A DNA stretch of 64,000 nt from positions 1,860,001 through 1,924,000 of the forward strand of contig NZ_RJKL01000001.1 in the NCBI RefSeq assembly GCF_003751945.1, written 5' to 3'. The position numbers and the translations under genes are program-made. Shown here one piece after another: positions 15,520 through 23,505 of the stretch (position 1 is its first letter; each line of letters opens with the position of its first letter). The DNA is from Couchioplanes caeruleus. GTDB lineage: Bacteria > Actinomycetota > Actinomycetes > Mycobacteriales > Micromonosporaceae. The notes under the pieces are model-generated. The model searched no databases, was not told the DNA's origin, and saw nothing but the letters and a program-made list of their open reading frames with translations.

Positions 15520-17217
15520 ATGAGCCATGGTTCCGGCCCCTTGGACCATCCCCACGGTGAAACCGCGGCGGCCCAGCCGGCGGGACCCGGCCACCCGGCT
15601 TCCGGGCCCCCGGCCCCCGGCCATCCGGTTCCCGGCCATCCGGTTCCCGGGCACCCGATTCCCGGGCAGCCGGTTCCCGGGCAGCCGATTCCCGGGCAGC
15701 CGATTCCCGGGCAGCCGATTCCCGGCCAACGGGTTCCCGGGCAGCCGATCCCCGGGTATCCGGTTCCCGGGCAGCCGATCCCCGGCCAGCCGATGCCGGG
15801 GTATCCGGCTCCGCCGTTCGGTGCCCCGGGCTGGATGCCACCGCAGCCGCCCGCGCGGTCGGGCCGTGGCCGGTGGATCGGTTTGTCGCTCGTCGCCGTC
15901 CTGGTGACGATGGCCCTGGGCGCCGGCGTCGGCCTGGTGGCGGGCGTCGTGCACAACGGCGGCCGGGACGACGCCGTCCCGGTGGCGAAGGATCAGGGCA
16001 ATCTCGTCCAGGTCACCCGCGAGGAGACCGACAAGCTCGTCCAGGCTCAGAGCGACGCCCTGAAGGCCAAGGACCTCAAGCGGTTCCTCGCGGCTTTCGA
16101 CCCCAGCGACAAGAAGCTGATCGCCGGACAGACGCGGCTGTTCAAGAACCTCCAGAAGATGCCCTTCAGCGAGGTGGGCTTCAAGACCGTCGGGCAGGAC
16201 GGCCGGGCGGCCGACGGCTTCGGCCGGGGGGTGCGGTTCGACCTCGACGTGGCGTTCGTCCACCAGATCAAGGACATCGATCTGCGGCCGGTCGCGGAGT
16301 GGTACCGCTGGACCGTCACGAAGGCGGACCGGAACGCCCGGCTCGTGATCAAGGGCGTCACCGGGGCCCCCGCCTCGGCGTACGGCGATTCGAAGACAGT
16401 CAACTATCCGGCGCCGTGGGACAAGTGGGACGACATCGCCATGGTGCGCACGGCCCACACCATCGTGCTGGCCGAACCCGCGGCGGCCGGCAGCGCGCGA
16501 CAGTACGCCCCGATCGCCGAGCGTGCCGTGGCCGACAACCTCGCCGCCTGGAAGGCCGGCGGGGTCGCCGGGGAGATTCCCACGGGTTATCTGATCGCAC
16601 TGGTCAAGGGTAAGAAGCAGCTGGGGACCCTGTTCCGTGACACCAGGGAGAAGGTGTTCGAGGCCGGGGTCTCCATCACCATGAGCGGCGGCCGGTTCAC
16701 TCCGGACGACCCGGTCGCGTTCGGAGGGTCGCGGATCGTGGTGGACATCCAGTCGTCGTTCTTCACCACCGGCGGCAGCAGCGGACCCCGGGAGATCTTC
16801 CGGCACGAGCTCGCCCACTCGATGGTCACCCCCTTGGACGCCGCGAAGCTGTTCCAGGACCGCGACGGCTGGATTCGCGAGGGCTTCGCCGACTACATGG
16901 CCTACCGCGGCGTCGACGGGCCCAGTCAGAAGATCAGCGCCGCCCGCGCGCAGATCGCGGCGGGCGGCTTCACCGCCCGGCTCCCGGTCGGCGACATCTA
17001 CCAAGGCTCGCTCGCCCAGGTGAACTTCGGCTACTGGCTCGGGCACATGGCGATGGAGTACACCGCCCGGCAGTACGGCGAGCCGGCCGTGTTCAAGCTC
17101 GTCGCCGCCCACTACCGGGGCAAGAGCGACGCCGAGGCGATCACCGAGGCGACGGGCCAGAGCAAGGAGCAGTTCGAGCAGGGTTGGGCGCAGTTCGTGC
17201 GCGCCCAGGCGCGATGA
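15520..17217 (+). CDS. membrane-anchored zincin metalloprotease with elastin-like repeats
   Basis: A 565-residue protein with four parts. (1) A Pro/Gly-rich N-terminal arm includes 13 tandem pentapeptides of the form P-[V/I]-P-G-[Q/H/Y]. (2) One membrane helix (GLSLVAVLVTMALGAGVGLV) follows. (3) About 200 residues resemble an NTF2-like/linker region. (4) The C-terminal gluzincin domain carries HELAH and a downstream Glu in REGFADYMAYRG, giving the HExxH...E zinc site. The proline-rich arm is predicted cytoplasmic and the protease outside. The ATG at 15520 has CGAGGT five bases upstream; the ATG at 15487 lacks one. The next gene starts at or just after its stop, so they are probably co-transcribed. 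The substrate is unknown. Confidence 0.8.
   Translation: MSHGSGPLDHPHGETAAAQPAGPGHPASGPPAPGHPVPGHPVPGHPIPGQPVPGQPIPGQPIPGQPIPGQRVPGQPIPGYPVPGQPIPGQPMPGYPAPPFGAPGWMPPQPPARSGRGRWIGLSLVAVLVTMALGAGVGLVAGVVHNGGRDDAVPVAKDQGNLVQVTREETDKLVQAQSDALKAKDLKRFLAAFDPSDKKLIAGQTRLFKNLQKMPFSEVGFKTVGQDGRAADGFGRGVRFDLDVAFVHQIKDIDLRPVAEWYRWTVTKADRNARLVIKGVTGAPASAYGDSKTVNYPAPWDKWDDIAMVRTAHTIVLAEPAAAGSARQYAPIAERAVADNLAAWKAGGVAGEIPTGYLIALVKGKKQLGTLFRDTREKVFEAGVSITMSGGRFTPDDPVAFGGSRIVVDIQSSFFTTGGSSGPREIFRHELAHSMVTPLDAAKLFQDRDGWIREGFADYMAYRGVDGPSQKISAARAQIAAGGFTARLPVGDIYQGSLAQVNFGYWLGHMAMEYTARQYGEPAVFKLVAAHYRGKSDAEAITEATGQSKEQFEQGWAQFVRAQAR
15610..15804 (+). repeat. 15-bp tandem repeat, 13 units, encoding P-[V/I]-P-G-[Q/H/Y]
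   Basis: Thirteen in-frame 15-base units, 195 bases in all, encode pentapeptides PAPGH, PVPGH (x2), then PIPGQ/PVPGQ variants, RVPGQ, PIPGY and PMPGY. Third-base differences (gtt/att, ggg/ggc, cag/cat/cac) show that the units have drifted but still maintain the peptide pattern. Such arrays change copy number readily by slippage. Confidence 0.9.
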
Positions 17218-17234
17218 CCAGCGGAGGCGACCGG

Positions 17235-18626
17235 ATGACCACCCCTTCCCCGCAGCCGTCGCCGCCCGGTCCGCCGGCCGGGTGGGCCGGGCCGTACGCT
17301 CCCCCGCCGGGTGCGATGCCCGCGCCCGCGCCCGCGTCCCCACCGGCGTGGCGGCCCGGCGCTCTCCTCGTGTCGCTCGCCCTGGTCGTGCTGCTGGCCA
17401 TCGGCACCGGCACCGGCTGGGCGGTCTACCAGGCCGTCGTCAGCGACGGTGAGTCCACCGGCGGCCTCCGGGTCGCCTGGACCGCGCCCTACCCGGACGA
17501 CAAGGGCGACTTCGACGACTTCAACACGCTCGGCGCCTGGCTGCTGGGGGACACCGTCGCCCGCGCCCAGGGGGACGGCGTGATCGGCTACCGGCTCGCC
17601 GACGGGGGGCGCGCCTGGGGCGTCCCCGCCCCGGAGGGCACGAGCCTGTGCGCGGCGACCCAGTTCCTGAGCGACGGCCGGGGTGCGGTCGCCTTCGGGA
17701 CGAAGGGGACCTGCGACACCGTCGCCGGCCTGGACGCCAGGAGCGGCAAGCTGACCTGGCGGGTCAAGGTGCCGGCGGAGAAGAGCGACCGGCCCTCCAT
17801 GATCATCGCGCCGCGCCTGTTCGCGTCGAAGGGCGTCGTCGTGGTCCACACCGCCGGGCGGGTGCTCGCATACGGTGTCTCCGACGGTCGGCAGAAGTGG
17901 CAGCGCACGGCAGGCGACTGCTCTTTCAACGACGTGCGCGCCACGGAGACCGTGGTGGCGATCGTGGTCGGCTGCGCCCTCGGCGGCGGGCGCATCCTGA
18001 CGCTCGACCCGGCGAGCGGCAAGACCCGTGTGGACAAGGCGCTGCCGAAGTCGCAGCAGGCGCCGGGCTATCTGCTGTCGGCGAAGCCCATGATCACCGG
18101 TCCCGGCATCGGCGTCGAGGAGTACCTCGTGTTCGACGACCGCGGCACGGTGACCGGGCGCTTCGCCGAGAAGATCGACGGCGCCGAGCTGGCGACCACC
18201 TCGATCAACGAGACGCTGTCCGTACGCGGCCTGGAGATCCGTCCGTACGCCCTCCATGCCGGCACCGTCTACCTGCCGGCCAGGGTCGAGTCCGGGGCGG
18301 GGCCGTCGAAGGAGAGGGTGGCCGCCGTCGACCTCGGCACCGGCAAGCTCCGATGGGTGTCCAGCGACGACGGCGACGGGCGGCCCGCCATCATCCGCGC
18401 GGACGACACGGGCCTGCTCCTGTGGCATCCCAACCGCCGATCGAGCCGGCCACAGCTGGTGCGCCTGGCGGCGGACACCGGCAAGGCCACGGTGGTCGCC
18501 GAGGGGCCGCGGTCGGTCGCCGCGGAGGGCGACACGTCGCAGGTCTTCGAGCGGGACGGCATGCTGGTGATCGTGGCGTGGAGGTCCGCCGGAGCCGACT
18601 CGTCGATCACCGTGCTGCGCCCCTGA
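17235..18626 (+). CDS. membrane-anchored PQQ-type beta-propeller protein
   Basis: A 463-residue protein with a short Pro/Ala-rich cytoplasmic arm (PPPGAMPAPAPASPPAWRPG), one membrane helix (ALLVSLALVVLLAIGTG) and an extracytoplasmic propeller. Repeating blades are seen as GLDARSGKLTWRVKVP, LTLDPASGKTRVDKAL and AVDLGTGKLRWVSSDD. These PQQ_2-like repeats serve as a binding scaffold, and there is no evidence that PQQ is bound. The layout of arm, helix and outer domain mirrors the upstream metalloprotease, suggesting a shared membrane complex. The ATG at 17235 has GGAGG seven bases upstream. The ATG at 17214 overlaps the upstream stop (ATGA) and is the alternative. Confidence 0.75.
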   Translation: MTTPSPQPSPPGPPAGWAGPYAPPPGAMPAPAPASPPAWRPGALLVSLALVVLLAIGTGTGWAVYQAVVSDGESTGGLRVAWTAPYPDDKGDFDDFNTLGAWLLGDTVARAQGDGVIGYRLADGGRAWGVPAPEGTSLCAATQFLSDGRGAVAFGTKGTCDTVAGLDARSGKLTWRVKVPAEKSDRPSMIIAPRLFASKGVVVVHTAGRVLAYGVSDGRQKWQRTAGDCSFNDVRATETVVAIVVGCALGGGRILTLDPASGKTRVDKALPKSQQAPGYLLSAKPMITGPGIGVEEYLVFDDRGTVTGRFAEKIDGAELATTSINETLSVRGLEIRPYALHAGTVYLPARVESGAGPSKERVAAVDLGTGKLRWVSSDDGDGRPAIIRADDTGLLLWHPNRRSSRPQLVRLAADTGKATVVAEGPRSVAAEGDTSQVFERDGMLVIVAWRSAGADSSITVLRP

Positions 18627-18689
18627 AGGGGGGTACGCGCTCGGTTCGGCCGGTCGGCCCGAAATACGATCCCGGTACGGGAGGCCTTT

Positions 18690-18974
18690 CTAGGTGGCGT
18701 TCTTCACCGCGATGTCGATGGCCCGATGCAGGTCGGCACGCCGGATGGTGATCAGCTCGTCGGCGTCGTTGTCCAAGTAGTCCTCGACGACCTCGCGGAT
18801 CACCTCGTTGGGGCTGATGCCCCGGCTCTGCGCCAGGGTGACCAGGCGCTCGGTGATCTCATACGACATCGAGACCGCATGCACGACGGCGGCGGGACGG
18901 TGGCCGTTGTCCCGGTGTGCCGTGCTCCAGTCCCGGTCGTTCAGGGACGCCGCCGCGTCCTCGAATCTGCTCAT
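18690..18974 (-). CDS. ribbon-helix-helix-like protein, possible antitoxin
   Basis: A 94-residue protein whose middle part (SYEITERLVTLAQSRGISPN followed by EVIREVVEDYLD) has the strand-helix-turn-helix pattern of CopG/Arc DNA-binding antitoxins. The acidic C-terminus could contact a partner. Its ATG overlaps the stop of the upstream gene by one base, so the two are translationally coupled. The assignment as antitoxin is inferred from fold, size and pairing. The N-terminal 35 residues are unusual for this fold, and an internal start is possible. Confidence 0.55.
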   Translation of the reverse strand: MSRFEDAAASLNDRDWSTAHRDNGHRPAAVVHAVSMSYEITERLVTLAQSRGISPNEVIREVVEDYLDNDADELITIRRADLHRAIDIAVKNAT

Positions 18975-19333
18975 CAGTCCCCCTTGATCCGGGCGATCGC
19001 CTCGATCTCCTCATCGTCCAGGTACCGGGCCGAGGCGACGGTGTAGACGTCATCGCTGTCCTCGATGAGTGCCACGACGAGCCAGTCTCCCTTGCGATCC
19101 TGCCCGGCGACTTGCATGGCCGACCCGATGTGGCGGCGTACCACCCCGTGAGCGTGCAGCACCTCCATCACCGACAACGGGCTCATCCGGGCGGTGAGCA
19201 GGTTGTCGTAGGTTTCGTCGGTGAATACGTAGGCTTCGTACGGCTCCGTCTCAGCAGAATCATCGAACAGCTGCAACCCCTCCGATCCCCTGTGACGGTG
19301 TTCGGACACCGAGATGCCCACCCTAGGGACCAT
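18974..19333 (-). CDS. small protein paired with RHH gene, possible toxin
   Basis: A 119-residue protein that I do not recognise with certainty. After about 30 variable residues comes a compact alpha/beta region (YEAYVFTDETYDNLLTARM, GDWLVVALIEDSDDVYTVAS). It ends ARYLDDEEIEAIARIKGD, with the strand-rich look of BrnT/RelE-like toxins. It is the first gene of a two-gene unit overlapping the RHH gene, the gene order seen in brnTA-like and hig-type modules. The ATG at 19333 lacks a clear ribosome-binding site, and a GTG a few codons downstream is possible. Confidence 0.5.
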   Translation of the reverse strand: MVPRVGISVSEHRHRGSEGLQLFDDSAETEPYEAYVFTDETYDNLLTARMSPLSVMEVLHAHGVVRRHIGSAMQVAGQDRKGDWLVVALIEDSDDVYTVASARYLDDEEIEAIARIKGD

Positions 19334-19377
19334 GTGTTACGGACCGTATGCCAAAAATGACATTCCGTCGCACCGTA

Positions 19378-19410
19378 CCATCCATCCGCGTCGATGAGGC
19401 GGATGGATGG
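19378..19410 (-). terminator. 12-bp perfect inverted repeat after the peptidase gene
   Basis: The arms CCATCCATCCGC (19378-19389) and GCGGATGGATGG (19399-19410) are separated by nine bases. It lies 15 bases beyond the stop of the minus-strand peptidase gene and upstream of the small-protein pair, so it probably ends peptidase transcripts. No T-run follows. Confidence 0.6.
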
Positions 19411-19424
19411 CACCGACAGGGCGG

Positions 19425-21218
19425 TCAGCGGCCGTTCATGGGGAGCACCGAGGCCGGATAGAGGCCCGCGACCGGCGGCAGGGACTTGGTCTCCCCCGCA
19501 GTCGAGGCGGCCGCCACCCGGATGGTGGTCGAGGTCTCCACCGCGCCCTTGGTGTTACGCCCGAAGGGCTGCATCGACGAGCGGCACAGCGTGCCGGCCG
19601 CGGGCAAGGTGCCATTCAGCAGGTAGGTGTCGACGGCGCGGGTGACGCAGGTCGAGGTGCCGTAGGCGGTGTGGCCCCAGTTGTCGCTGGACAGCAGCCG
19701 GCTGCCGGGCAGCCGCCGCGACGCCGACACCGCCTCGCGGTAGTTGGTCGCGGGGTCCCAGTAGTTGCCGACGAACAGCACCGGCGCGGCGGTCTTGCGG
19801 TCGAACGGGCCCAGGTACGCGTCCTCGTCGCGGACGGTCCAGGTGTCCTCGGCGCAGGCGGCGCTGCCCCAGCCCCAGGCCCGGCCGAAGTACGGCGCGC
19901 GGACGTCGGCGCGGGCGGTCAGGACCGGCCATCGCGCGGCGTCGGCCGGGTGCCGGGCGTCGGTGCACATCACGCCGGCGAACGCCTCGGCGGTGTTGTC
20001 GTACGGGAAGTCCCGCTTCGGGGACCGCAGCCGGTCCATCCGGTCCCGGACGGCCTCCCGCGCCAGCGCGCGTTGCTTCGCGCTGACCTGCCCCGGCGCG
20101 GCCAACAGGGTCTCCACGGAGGCCGCGATCCCGGTGACCATCTCACCGGCGTACGGGCTGTAGAGGCTACTCAGCACCAGGCTGATGAAGTCGGCGTAGG
20201 TGACCTTGAGGCTGCCGCCGTCGTACCTGAGGACCAGCGGCTTCGCCCGCAGCTTGCGGGCGATGGCGGCGAAGTGCTTCACGGGATCGCCCGCCGAGAA
20301 CTCGCAGCCCCGGGCACCGACCCGGTCGCAGCGCCCGAGCAGCTTGATCAACGCCCGGTAGGCGCCGTCCGCGGAACGCAGCCGGTCGTCCAGGAGCTTG
20401 TCCTGCGTCTCGGGCGTGCCGGTCCAGGAGACGGGGTCGATGACGCCGTCGAGGGCGAGGGCGCGGACCCGGTCGGGGAACATGTTGGCGTAGTACTGCC
20501 CGAGCGCCGTGCCGTAGCTGAAGCCCAGGAAGGTCAGCTTGGTGTCGCCGACCGAGCGGCGCAGCACGTCCATGTCGCGGGCCACCTCGGCGGTGGACAT
20601 CGCCCCGGCCAGCGTCGCCCCGGTGGTGGAGCAGCCCCGGCCGATCGACTGGACGGACTTGACGAAGGCGCCCTCCTGCAGCGTGCCGTACGGGAAGAGC
20701 ATCCTCATCTTCGCCATCACGATGCTCTGCGCGCGCGTGGAGGGGAAGCAGGCGACGGTGTCGCTGAAGCCGATGCCGCGAGGGTCGAACCCGACGATGT
20801 CGAACCGGTCGAGGATGCTGTCCCCGAGGAACATCGACGACGCCGCCGCCATGGCGGTGCCGGATCCGCCGGGGCCGCCGGGGTTGACGAAGAGGCTGCC
20901 GATCCGGCTCTGCGGCTTGCGGGCCTTCACCCGCAGCAGGGCGATCTCCACCGTGGGACCGGTGGGGTCGTCGTAGTCCAACGGCACCGCGACCGTGGCG
21001 CACTGGCCGACGCCGTAGCAGTTGTACCAGGCCGGCTCCGACACCGGCACGCGGTCGACCCGCGCGGCCTCCTCCGGGCTCGTCACGTCGCCGGCGGCTG
21101 CCGCCGCCACGCGAGGGGCCGCCGGTGCCGCCGAGGCGGCCGGGGCCGGCGCGAAGAGCGTCCCGGTGATCATCAGGGCCGCCACCCCCGACACCGACAG
21201 ACGACTGGTGAGCGACAT
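19425..21218 (-). CDS. secreted tripeptidyl aminopeptidase (alpha/beta hydrolase)
   Basis: A 597-residue exported serine hydrolase of the Streptomyces Tap/SlpD-E family that removes tripeptides from protein N-termini outside the cell. A signal peptide covers about residues 1-30 (cleavage near PAASAAPAA). The oxyanion segment is NPGGPGGSG, the nucleophile elbow GFSYG, and the C-terminal TAP domain contains the catalytic His in SSDNWGHTAYGTS and conserved Cys residues. AGGAGG precedes the ATG at 21218. It is divergent from the MFS gene and followed by a hairpin terminator. A mycelial protease role fits with the SSI-like inhibitor at 41983, whose relatives control such proteases. Confidence 0.88.
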   Translation of the reverse strand: MSLTSRLSVSGVAALMITGTLFAPAPAASAAPAAPRVAAAAAGDVTSPEEAARVDRVPVSEPAWYNCYGVGQCATVAVPLDYDDPTGPTVEIALLRVKARKPQSRIGSLFVNPGGPGGSGTAMAAASSMFLGDSILDRFDIVGFDPRGIGFSDTVACFPSTRAQSIVMAKMRMLFPYGTLQEGAFVKSVQSIGRGCSTTGATLAGAMSTAEVARDMDVLRRSVGDTKLTFLGFSYGTALGQYYANMFPDRVRALALDGVIDPVSWTGTPETQDKLLDDRLRSADGAYRALIKLLGRCDRVGARGCEFSAGDPVKHFAAIARKLRAKPLVLRYDGGSLKVTYADFISLVLSSLYSPYAGEMVTGIAASVETLLAAPGQVSAKQRALAREAVRDRMDRLRSPKRDFPYDNTAEAFAGVMCTDARHPADAARWPVLTARADVRAPYFGRAWGWGSAACAEDTWTVRDEDAYLGPFDRKTAAPVLFVGNYWDPATNYREAVSASRRLPGSRLLSSDNWGHTAYGTSTCVTRAVDTYLLNGTLPAAGTLCRSSMQPFGRNTKGAVETSTTIRVAAASTAGETKSLPPVAGLYPASVLPMNGR

Positions 21219-21358
21219 TGCAAGCGCCTCCTGGCGGCTCGGCCCTGATTCCGTCGGCTGTCCTTCGGCACCGGACCGCGGTACTTGACGATCGGTCCGG
21301 GCGGAACTTTCCGGCGTACCCGAACGACTGCTGGTTGGGGGTCGGAGGGAGGACCGGA

Positions 21359-22522
21359 ATGACCGGAAGCCGGGGTTCGGCAGGCACCGTGGTGGCGACT
21401 GCGGCGATGGCCGCCTCGATGCTCGTGCTGTACGCGACGAGCGCCCTCGCGCCGCTGTTCGCCGACGACCTGCGCCTGGACCGTGCGGCCGTCGGCCTGT
21501 TGATCACGACGACGTTCGCCGTCGCGGCCGCGGTGTCGCTGGTCGCCGGCCGCGTCGTCGACCTGGCCGGCCCGCGCCGGTCGTTGCTCGTGCTGGCGGC
21601 GGCGGTCGCCGTGGCGCTGGTCGCGGCCTCCTTCGCGCCGGGGTACGCCTGGCTGCTGGCGGCCCTGGCCGTCGCGGGCATGGCGCAGGCGCTGGCCAAT
21701 CCCGCGACCAACGTGCTGGTCGCGGCCGTGGTGCCCGGGCCGCACCGCGGCACCGCGATCGGGATCAAGCAGTCCGGCGTGCAGCTCGCGGCGTTCGCCG
21801 CCGGTGTCGTGCTGCCGGTGCTCGGCGCCGCCGTGGGCTGGCAGGCCGCGCTGCGCTGGTCGGCGGTCGTGCCGCTGGGTCTGCTGATCACGGTGATGTG
21901 GCTGGTGCCGCGCGACAAGCGCCCCGCCGGCGGCGGCTCGTGGTGGCGGTGGTCCAGGCCGTCGCCGTGGCTGGCCCGGCTGATGGGCTACTCGCTGCTG
22001 CTCGGTACGGGCCTGGCCGCGGTCAACACCTATCTTCCGCTCTACGCCGCTCAGGGGCTGAGCCTCGGCGCCGGGGCCGCCGGGGCCGTGCTGGCCGTCT
22101 TCGGCGTCTCCGGCCTGGTGGCCCGGATCGGCTGGGCCCGGGTGGCGGACGGGATGGCCGACGTGACGGCGGCACTGCGTTGGCTGTCGCTGGCGGCGGC
22201 CGGGTTCGCGGTTCTGGTGTGCCTGGCGGCGCCGGTCTGGACCCCGCTGATCTGGCTCGGCACGGTGGGCGTCGGCGGGTCGGCGACGGCGGCGAACGCG
22301 GTGTCGATGCTCGCGGTGGTACGCCGGGGCGGCGCCACGGGGCACGCGTCCGGCCTGGTGTCGCTGGGGTTCTTCACGGGGTTCGTGCTCGGCCCGACGC
22401 TGTTCGGCCTGCTCGCCGACGCCGGCGGCTACGGCCCGGCGTGGCTCGCCGTCGCGGCGGTGTTCCTCGCCTCCGCGGGAGTTGCGCTGCGGGTGAGCGA
22501 CCGCCGTGCGGTTCCCGCGTGA
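21359..22522 (+). CDS. major facilitator superfamily transporter
   Basis: A 387-residue membrane protein with 12 predicted helices in two halves. An MFS motif-A-like loop after helix 2 reads GRVVDLAGPRRSLL. The short GIKQSGVQLAAF segment is seen in CynX/NimT-type permeases, which take up small anions or sugars-related compounds. GGAGGGAGG precedes the ATG at 21359, so the frame open from 21218 is not used. Its stop overlaps the next gene's GTG (GTGA), so it probably imports or exports a molecule handled by that hydrolase-like protein. Confidence 0.85.
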   Translation: MTGSRGSAGTVVATAAMAASMLVLYATSALAPLFADDLRLDRAAVGLLITTTFAVAAAVSLVAGRVVDLAGPRRSLLVLAAAVAVALVAASFAPGYAWLLAALAVAGMAQALANPATNVLVAAVVPGPHRGTAIGIKQSGVQLAAFAAGVVLPVLGAAVGWQAALRWSAVVPLGLLITVMWLVPRDKRPAGGGSWWRWSRPSPWLARLMGYSLLLGTGLAAVNTYLPLYAAQGLSLGAGAAGAVLAVFGVSGLVARIGWARVADGMADVTAALRWLSLAAAGFAVLVCLAAPVWTPLIWLGTVGVGGSATAANAVSMLAVVRRGGATGHASGLVSLGFFTGFVLGPTLFGLLADAGGYGPAWLAVAAVFLASAGVALRVSDRRAVPA

Positions 22523-23505
22523 CAGCGGCGTGGGCCTGGGACGCGCTCCAGGCCCGGACGGCGGCGATCGAGGCCGCGGTGGGCGACCGCTTCCCGCTCC
22601 ACGCGGGGGACGAGGGCTGGACGACGACCCGGCGCGGCTCCTGGACCGGCGGGTTCTGGGCCGGGCTGCTGTGGCTGCGCGCCGCGGCGCTCGGCCGGCC
22701 GCGGGACCTCGAGATCGCCCGGCGCTGGACGGCCCGGCTGCCGCCCCGCGCCGCGGACGACACGGACACGCGGGCGATGACGTTCTGGTACGGCGCCGGG
22801 CTCGGCCACCGCTGGTGCGGCGAGGCCGAGGCGGGCGAGATCGCCGCCGCCGGCGCCCGGGCGGTGGCCGCCTCGGCCCTGCCCGGCTCCGGCCTCATCC
22901 CGGTCGGTACGGCCTTCGGGCGCGCGGGGGCGGCGCGCGCCGGGGTGGACGCGCTCGCCGCCGTCGTGGCCCTGCTGGAGGAGACGGGCCGGCACGCGGC
23001 CGCCGTGCGCCACGTGGACGCCCTCGTGCCGCTGCTCGTCGACGACCGGGGCGAGGTCCGGCCGCACGCGGACCTGACCGGGTCGGCGCCCCCGGCGGTC
23101 GACGGGCTCTGGTCCCGCGGCCAGGCCTGGGGCGTGCTGGGCCTCGCCGTCGCGGCCGACCGGCTCGGCGGCCGGCACCGGGCCGTCGCCGAGCGGGTCG
23201 CCGAGCGCTGGCTGAGCCTGGCCGGGCACGGGGTGCCGCCCGCGGCGTTCGGCACGGCCGCTTCCGTCGATACATCGGCCGCGGTGATCGCCGCCGCCGG
23301 GCTGTGGACGCTCGGCGACCACGCGGCCGCCGGGGCGATCATCGACACCGTCGTCGCCGGCCATCTCCGCCCGGACGGCGTGCTGACCGGCGGCTGCTAC
23401 GACCTCGCCGCCGGGGTGGCGTGCGCGCACGAGCTGATCTGGGGCACCTACTTCCTGACCGCGGCGATCGCGGTCAGGACGGGACGGCTGCCGCGGGGCT
23501 GGTGA
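22519..23505 (+). CDS. GH88-like (unsaturated glucuronyl hydrolase) family protein
   Basis: A 328-residue cytoplasmic protein without signal peptide, predicted (alpha/alpha)6 barrel. Segments WSRGQAWGVLGLAVAAD, VDTSAAVIAAAGLWTLG and GTYFLTAAIAVRTG align well with unsaturated chondroitin/glucuronyl disaccharide hydrolases. DTDTRAMTFWYGAGLGHRW corresponds to the first active-site region. These enzymes hydrate the unsaturated uronic acid left by polysaccharide lyases, but no lyase is nearby. The GTG start overlaps the transporter stop by four bases. The 3' end overlaps the convergent dehydrogenase gene by 32 bases. Confidence 0.65.
   Translation: MTAAWAWDALQARTAAIEAAVGDRFPLHAGDEGWTTTRRGSWTGGFWAGLLWLRAAALGRPRDLEIARRWTARLPPRAADDTDTRAMTFWYGAGLGHRWCGEAEAGEIAAAGARAVAASALPGSGLIPVGTAFGRAGAARAGVDALAAVVALLEETGRHAAAVRHVDALVPLLVDDRGEVRPHADLTGSAPPAVDGLWSRGQAWGVLGLAVAADRLGGRHRAVAERVAERWLSLAGHGVPPAAFGTAASVDTSAAVIAAAGLWTLGDHAAAGAIIDTVVAGHLRPDGVLTGGCYDLAAGVACAHELIWGTYFLTAAIAVRTGRLPRGW

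Noticed and set aside
15610..15804. Possible CRISPR array
   Set aside because: The short 15-base units are contiguous without spacers and lie in frame inside a protein gene.
15187..17343. 718-codon minus-strand frame with NRLPGNRLPGN repeats
   Set aside because: The repeats are the reverse complement of the elastin-like array of the real plus-strand protease gene.
19407..21248. 613-codon plus-strand open frame
   Set aside because: Antisense to the tripeptidyl aminopeptidase, which has signal peptide, catalytic motifs and ribosome-binding site.
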